From Lachancea kluyveri NRRL Y-12651 (lineage: Eukaryota; Ascomycota; Saccharomycetes; Saccharomycetales; Saccharomycetaceae): a stretch of 64,000 nt of DNA. The stretch is from contig CM000689.1 in assembly GCA_000149225.2 (NCBI GenBank), forward strand, positions 372,001-436,000, written 5' to 3'. Position numbers and translations under genes: made by a program. Within the stretch, counting starts at the first letter, position 1. Every line of letters starts with the position of its first letter. This document shows, piece by piece, positions 59,806 through 64,000 of this stretch. The notes under the pieces are model-generated. The model was not told where the DNA came from. It saw only the letters and a list, made by a program, of their open reading frames with translations, and ran no database searches.

Positions 59806-62800
59806 TCACCGCCACACGTAGACCCCGCCACTGCAGTCGCCAGCCACTATTTCACATTTTGCAATGTTGACTGGAAACTTGGAGCCATTGTCCAACGGCA
59901 CGATCCTCATCTGCACGCTCAAACAGCTCACTGCAGAGGGTGTGCCTGTCGCCACCGTTTTCAGGTGCACAAGCTCCCACCCGCCGCCGCTACTGAGCTT
60001 CAACTCGAGCACGCACACCTCGCCGTTTGCAAGCCCCACGCCGACAATGTCTTTCTCTTTCCAGTACACGTGTCGTTTGAAACCCCGCTCGACGCTGTTC
60101 ATGTCCCCAAAGCTCACGCATGTTATGTCTTGTGCAAACGTCTTGCTGCCATACAGCGAGCCGTTCAAGTCGTATACCGAGAGCCTGTTGTCCCGCTCGA
60201 CCACAGCAACGTTGCCCGTGGCGTTCGACACCGCCGCATGCTTTGCAGTACTGGAAAACTGTCTGATGATTTCCGCCTCCAGCACGTCCCAGGAGTACAC
60301 GATGCCAGACGAATCCAGCGTCACCATGGTATTGTACTCGCCCGTGGTGTGAATCTCCTGTATCTCGCAAAGGTGGCCGTAGAAGCACGACAGGCCCTCT
60401 ATCGCCACGTCGTCAACCGTGGACGAGCACCGCCATAGCTTCAGAAGCCCCGATTTGTCGCCACTGACAAACTGGCCCCGCTTGTGCACCGCAAGTGCTG
60501 ATATCTCGTCGCTGTGGACCGCCTCAAAGGTTTTGTCTCGGACCTCTACCGAACACGGTGACACTTTTCTAACGGCGAGGCCGCGCGACTGGCTGTCCAG
60601 GCTCAGACACCAGGTACGGTAGCCTCGCCACATTGGGACACCATGCGCAACGGTCTCGAATTCCAAATGCTTGACACCGGGACCGGCGTCGCCGCGCCCA
60701 GAAGCTTCTGCCGACGTTACTGTCGAGTTGCAGACGCTGGACACGCATGGGCTGCGCGGCAGGTAGTCCCAGGAGCTTCCATTCACCTGGTACACGCCGG
60801 GGTCCTTACGTGACGGGTGGGGGCTCTCAAAAAGCTGCAGCGGTGTCTGGCCAAAGTTGTGGATTATCCCGGTGACCGCCCTCCGCTCGTTTTCGTCGTC
60901 GATCCGCTCCAGATCCACGGCACCCGGATAGCTTAGCCTGTTGAAGACGTTGACGGCCTCCACCGCCGCACTACCCTTTTGCTTGCACCCGAAGACCAGG
61001 TCGATCCACTTGTGCAGGTTCTCGGACACGTAGCGGCTCTCGAGAGCCTCTCTGTTCTTTGCAACGAAGATCTTTGGGTCGCCCTTGGCCCACGGCGGGA
61101 GGACAACGTCGTCGACCCTGGCGCCGCTCTGCAACGCCCCAAAGTCGTAGCCGTTCACATTCTGCAGAAAGTCGGGTAAAAAGAAAAACTCCGGAGTAAG
61201 CTCTCGCACGTCCGTCGTGCTTTCCGCAGACGCTGACAGCCACGCCCGCTCAATGCTGTTGAACAGCCTGTCGGCGTGGCCAAACTTGCCGCCCTGCAGG
61301 ATCAGGTACGAGCCCACAAACGGCTCCAGCCGGATCAGGTACGACGACACTATCATCGCCGAGGAGTAGTGCGTGCCGTAGTGGAAGGGAGGGGCCTCCG
61401 CGTCCCCTAGCGATGCCAGCGCCTCATACCTCTCCACAAACTGGCGCCGGCGCTTCTCGGACTGCGCGCCCATCGGTCTCGACAAGTCCCGGTACGTCTT
61501 GGGGTCATCCAGGTCCAAATCAGCGCTGGCGTAGTCTGCGATCACCCACGGAAACACTGGGTACTGTGTGAGGTCATTGAACGTCCTGCCAGCCAGCGTG
61601 TTCACGATCATCAGGTAGTAGAAGTTTGAGATCTCGCCGTTCTGCCACTTTTTCAAAAAGTCAAAGGAACGAGTCAGGTCTGGCGCGTTTGAAAACACGC
61701 TGGAGAACCTGGACGACAGTGTCGACTGCGCAATGCCGTTCTTTATGCCGATATCCGTGCTCCGGATGTTGATCTCGCTCAAGACGTCCAGCAACACCGG
61801 GTCGATGTCCGTGTTCTTGGGGACCCTGCTAATCTGCTGGTACACCACATCACGCAGTGCCACGCTGCTGAAGCTGAAGAAGCAGTTTTTGCCATCCTCA
61901 AACACCAGCTCGAGCGCCACATCCCGCAGAAGAAACGGTCTTTTCGTGGTGGAGCCGAGCTTGTCGAGCTCCCAGACTTGTACCTCGTGGCTGTTGGCCT
62001 TGATGCTGTCGGCGCCGCCGCCACCAACGCCGGCATCGCCAAAGCCGCTGGTGCCGTTGGTGCCCGCGCTTACGCTTGCACTCACGCCCACAGAACCCGA
62101 AATGAGCTTGATGTTCGTGTCTCTCTCGTACTCGGGCGCGTCCTGCAACTCAATCACGTGCTTGTTGTCTGACGAGAAAAAGTAGTTGTTGATAAAGTAC
62201 AAGTTCTTCACGCCCATGATCAGGATGCCCTCGTTGATGGTCAGTCCTACAACGTGGCTGGAGTTCCAGATGCTCTTGATCGAGTCGCCCTGTCTGAGAC
62301 TTCGCAGCACCTTGCTGTTCTTGTCCTCGGTCTCGATCTTGGAGATTTCGAACGACTGAAAATCGTTGATGACCTCGAACGACATGATGCTGCTGCTGGC
62401 GCGCCTGTCCCTAGCCACGGAAGACGGCGAGAGTTCTGGCTGGAGCTCTGGCTGAAGCTCGCGGTCTGCGCCAAAGACCTCACCGTAACTGCAGCACAGC
62501 GCCTCGTGCTTGGGGACCAGCCGCTTGCGCATCCTGTTGTAGTCCTCGATGGACTCGAGCGCCCATGTCGGCCTGTCCTTGCAGCCCTCCTGGATCCCCA
62601 TGCGCCGTGCCAACGCAGTCTTTAGACGGTGGACAGCTTCGGTGTAGAGCAGCAGGTCGTCCTCCATGTCGTTGAGAAAGTACAACAGTTTCTTCTCCAC
62701 CGCCGTCACGATCTTCTGGTCAAACGCCAGGTTATCCTTCTTCAGTAGCTGGTACATGGACAACATCCCGGAGTACCGCCTTTCCATGCCGGCCTGCTTC

Positions 62801-64000
62801 AGCTCCAGAACATTGTCAAGCACCTGTGCGGCGGGCACGAGTTCGCCCTGGCACCACTGCGCAAAGTTCTTTTGCACATACCTTTTTTCAAAGACGGCTA
62901 GATGCGCTCCAAAGTACAGCCGGGCCTCCCTCGACGTCAGCAGCCCGTACAGCTCCTCGTCGTCCGAGCACATACACTTGGCAAGCAGCTGGAATACACA
63001 ATCCCCCTCCTGACGGCTGATGATCGTGGCAATGTCACGCAGCGACTCCGACCGGTGCAGCACGATTGTCCTGAAACAGTTGAGCGCCAGCGCACGCGGG
63101 CCTGAGCCGCCGGCCCCGGACTGCGCGTACCGTGCCAGGAACAGCAGGATGTAGCTGCAAAACTCCTTGTCAAAAAACTGGTGCTTCTGCTGTGTCCCGA
63201 ACAGCGTCTCCTGGTGGAACAAGAGCGACTCGAAAAAGACCCTGGCCGTGGCGTCGTCAAACCCGCGTTCCTGCAAGAGAACGAGATAGAACATTGCCGC
63301 AAGGGCAAAGCTCTCCGTCTGCAGTATGCTGCTCTTCATGCTCGCTCTCACGTGCGGGTGTGGCGAGTTGAACACCGTCTCGGCCGCAGCTGCGATGCAT
63401 TTGTGAACTGCCACGTAGCATCCGGTGTCCCACTGGAATGCATACAGCGTCTCCTTGTACCGCTGCAGTAAGAAACAGAGGTTGCCAAACATGTGCTCGT
63501 GCTGCGCAAACACCGTGGCAAACATCGGAGCAGTGTCCACCAGCCGCCTAACAACTTCTGGAAAGATGTGCAGCCAGACTGCAGGCCTGATGTAGTTTAT
63601 CGCCTTTGTGGCCACCGGCATGCCGCTTAGAGACTCGTGCCCGGCGTGAATCTCCACCAACGCGTCCATGTACTCGGCAAAGTCGCTGCTTTTGAGTGTT
63701 TTCAGGTGCAGGAGCACGTTGCCAGCTACCAGCAGGGCCACAGAGCCCGCAGCTGCCTCGTAAAGCGTCCCGTTCTGGGGCTTTCTCAGCGTCAAAAGAA
63801 GCTCCGTGAGTCTTTCCACCAGCCGGCTCCGCCGGGGGTCGAAGGCGTCCTGCCGCGGCATGCCGTCCTGCATCCGGAGCAACGCGCAGGCATAGGACTC
63901 GATCAGCGCGTCCAGATCCGCCTGCATGTTTTCCGTGATGTCGTTCATCACCGCCCACTCCAGCATGTCGATGATGAGGTAGTGGTTCTCCACCATCGAG
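59806..64000 (-). CDS. BPH1: BEACH-domain protein Bph1, C-terminal part (runs off the right edge)
   Basis: At least 1397 codons are in view, with the frame still open at the edge; the S. cerevisiae protein has 2167. A helical armadillo-like region occupies the first 500 or so visible residues. Then a PH-BEACH domain (IWNSSHVVGLTINEGILIMG), the BEACH domain (KWQNGEISNFYYLMIVNTLA, FPWVIADYASADLDLDDPKT, HYGTHYSSAMIVSSYLIRLE, NVNGYDFGAL) and C-terminal WD40 repeats ending VYVWR. Bph1 resembles Chediak-Higashi LYST; in yeast it contributes to sorting of cell-wall or vacuolar proteins and is cytosolic and membrane-bound. YCR032W (BPH1) lies next to SNT1 in S. cerevisiae; here CDC6 and YJL193W lie between, as in an unduplicated ancestor. 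Confidence 0.95.
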   Translation of the reverse strand, partial: SMVENHYLIIDMLEWAVMNDITENMQADLDALIESYACALLRMQDGMPRQDAFDPRRSRLVERLTELLLTLRKPQNGTLYEAAAGSVALLVAGNVLLHLKTLKSSDFAEYMDALVEIHAGHESLSGMPVATKAINYIRPAVWLHIFPEVVRRLVDTAPMFATVFAQHEHMFGNLCFLLQRYKETLYAFQWDTGCYVAVHKCIAAAAETVFNSPHPHVRASMKSSILQTESFALAAMFYLVLLQERGFDDATARVFFESLLFHQETLFGTQQKHQFFDKEFCSYILLFLARYAQSGAGGSGPRALALNCFRTIVLHRSESLRDIATIISRQEGDCVFQLLAKCMCSDDEELYGLLTSREARLYFGAHLAVFEKRYVQKNFAQWCQGELVPAAQVLDNVLELKQAGMERRYSGMLSMYQLLKKDNLAFDQKIVTAVEKKLLYFLNDMEDDLLLYTEAVHRLKTALARRMGIQEGCKDRPTWALESIEDYNRMRKRLVPKHEALCCSYGEVFGADRELQPELQPELSPSSVARDRRASSSIMSFEVINDFQSFEISKIETEDKNSKVLRSLRQGDSIKSIWNSSHVVGLTINEGILIMGVKNLYFINNYFFSSDNKHVIELQDAPEYERDTNIKLISGSVGVSASVSAGTNGTSGFGDAGVGGGGADSIKANSHEVQVWELDKLGSTTKRPFLLRDVALELVFEDGKNCFFSFSSVALRDVVYQQISRVPKNTDIDPVLLDVLSEINIRSTDIGIKNGIAQSTLSSRFSSVFSNAPDLTRSFDFLKKWQNGEISNFYYLMIVNTLAGRTFNDLTQYPVFPWVIADYASADLDLDDPKTYRDLSRPMGAQSEKRRRQFVERYEALASLGDAEAPPFHYGTHYSSAMIVSSYLIRLEPFVGSYLILQGGKFGHADRLFNSIERAWLSASAESTTDVRELTPEFFFLPDFLQNVNGYDFGALQSGARVDDVVLPPWAKGDPKIFVAKNREALESRYVSENLHKWIDLVFGCKQKGSAAVEAVNVFNRLSYPGAVDLERIDDENERRAVTGIIHNFGQTPLQLFESPHPSRKDPGVYQVNGSSWDYLPRSPCVSSVCNSTVTSAEASGRGDAGPGVKHLEFETVAHGVPMWRGYRTWCLSLDSQSRGLAVRKVSPCSVEVRDKTFEAVHSDEISALAVHKRGQFVSGDKSGLLKLWRCSSTVDDVAIEGLSCFYGHLCEIQEIHTTGEYNTMVTLDSSGIVYSWDVLEAEIIRQFSSTAKHAAVSNATGNVAVVERDNRLSVYDLNGSLYGSKTFAQDITCVSFGDMNSVERGFKRHVYWKEKDIVGVGLANGEVCVLELKLSSGGGWELVHLKTVATGTPSAVSCLSVQMRIVPLDNGSKFPVNIAKCEIVAGDCSGGVYVWR

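Overview
This window is nuclear DNA of a budding yeast. The genes are compact and almost free of introns. The one intron I can prove (NCE101) has a yeast donor, an ACTAAC branch site and an AG acceptor. A tRNA-Lys(UUU) has the usual yeast intron. CTG encodes leucine at a conserved aconitase position, so this is not a CUG-Ser yeast. Third codon positions are mostly G or C, and long A/T homopolymers sit between genes.

From about 5.4 kb to the right end, the order and orientation of genes matches, from memory of Saccharomyces cerevisiae, an interleaving of two duplicated S. cerevisiae blocks. One is chromosome X YJL206C-NCE101-RCY1-PRP21-ECM25-ACO2-PHO90-UBP12-(ELO1)-CDC6-YJL193W. The other is chromosome III BUD5-PHO87-RBK1-RRP43-ELO2-SNT1-BPH1. 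One unduplicated chromosome carrying both sets is what a Saccharomycetaceae species that did not pass through the whole-genome duplication should show. I cannot name the genus; an Eremothecium- or Lachancea-like yeast fits the G+C richness.

Layout. 0-5.4 kb: the 3' end of a repeat-rich GPI cell-wall mucin, 2.6 kb without a supported gene, then an HMG-box gene (MATa2-like or Rox1-like) whose box carries an insertion. 5.4-17.3 kb: two divergent Zn2Cys6 regulators, NCE101, an F-box gene, RCY1 and PRP21. 18-29.4 kb: a soluble Vps10-domain protein, tRNA-Lys, ECM25, a long BUD5/CDC25-type exchange factor and a short-chain dehydrogenase. 29.7-37 kb: a hAT-transposase-derived gene, ACO2 and tRNA-Thr. 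37-49 kb: an SPX phosphate transporter, UBP12, RBK1, RRP43 and ELO2. 49-64 kb: SNT1, a purine (NCS2) permease, CDC6, a YJL193W-type transporter and the C-terminal two thirds of BPH1.

The genes are mostly housekeeping and do not form one pathway: recycling and vacuolar traffic, splicing, bud-site and Ras-type signalling, phosphate and purine uptake, long-chain fatty acid elongation, RNA decay, Set3-complex chromatin control and replication licensing. The least ordinary parts are the HMG-box gene, the hAT-derived gene that lacks a catalytic aspartate, the tail-less Vps10 protein, and four one-base surpluses in short homopolymers that break BUD5 (twice), SNT1 and the purine permease.
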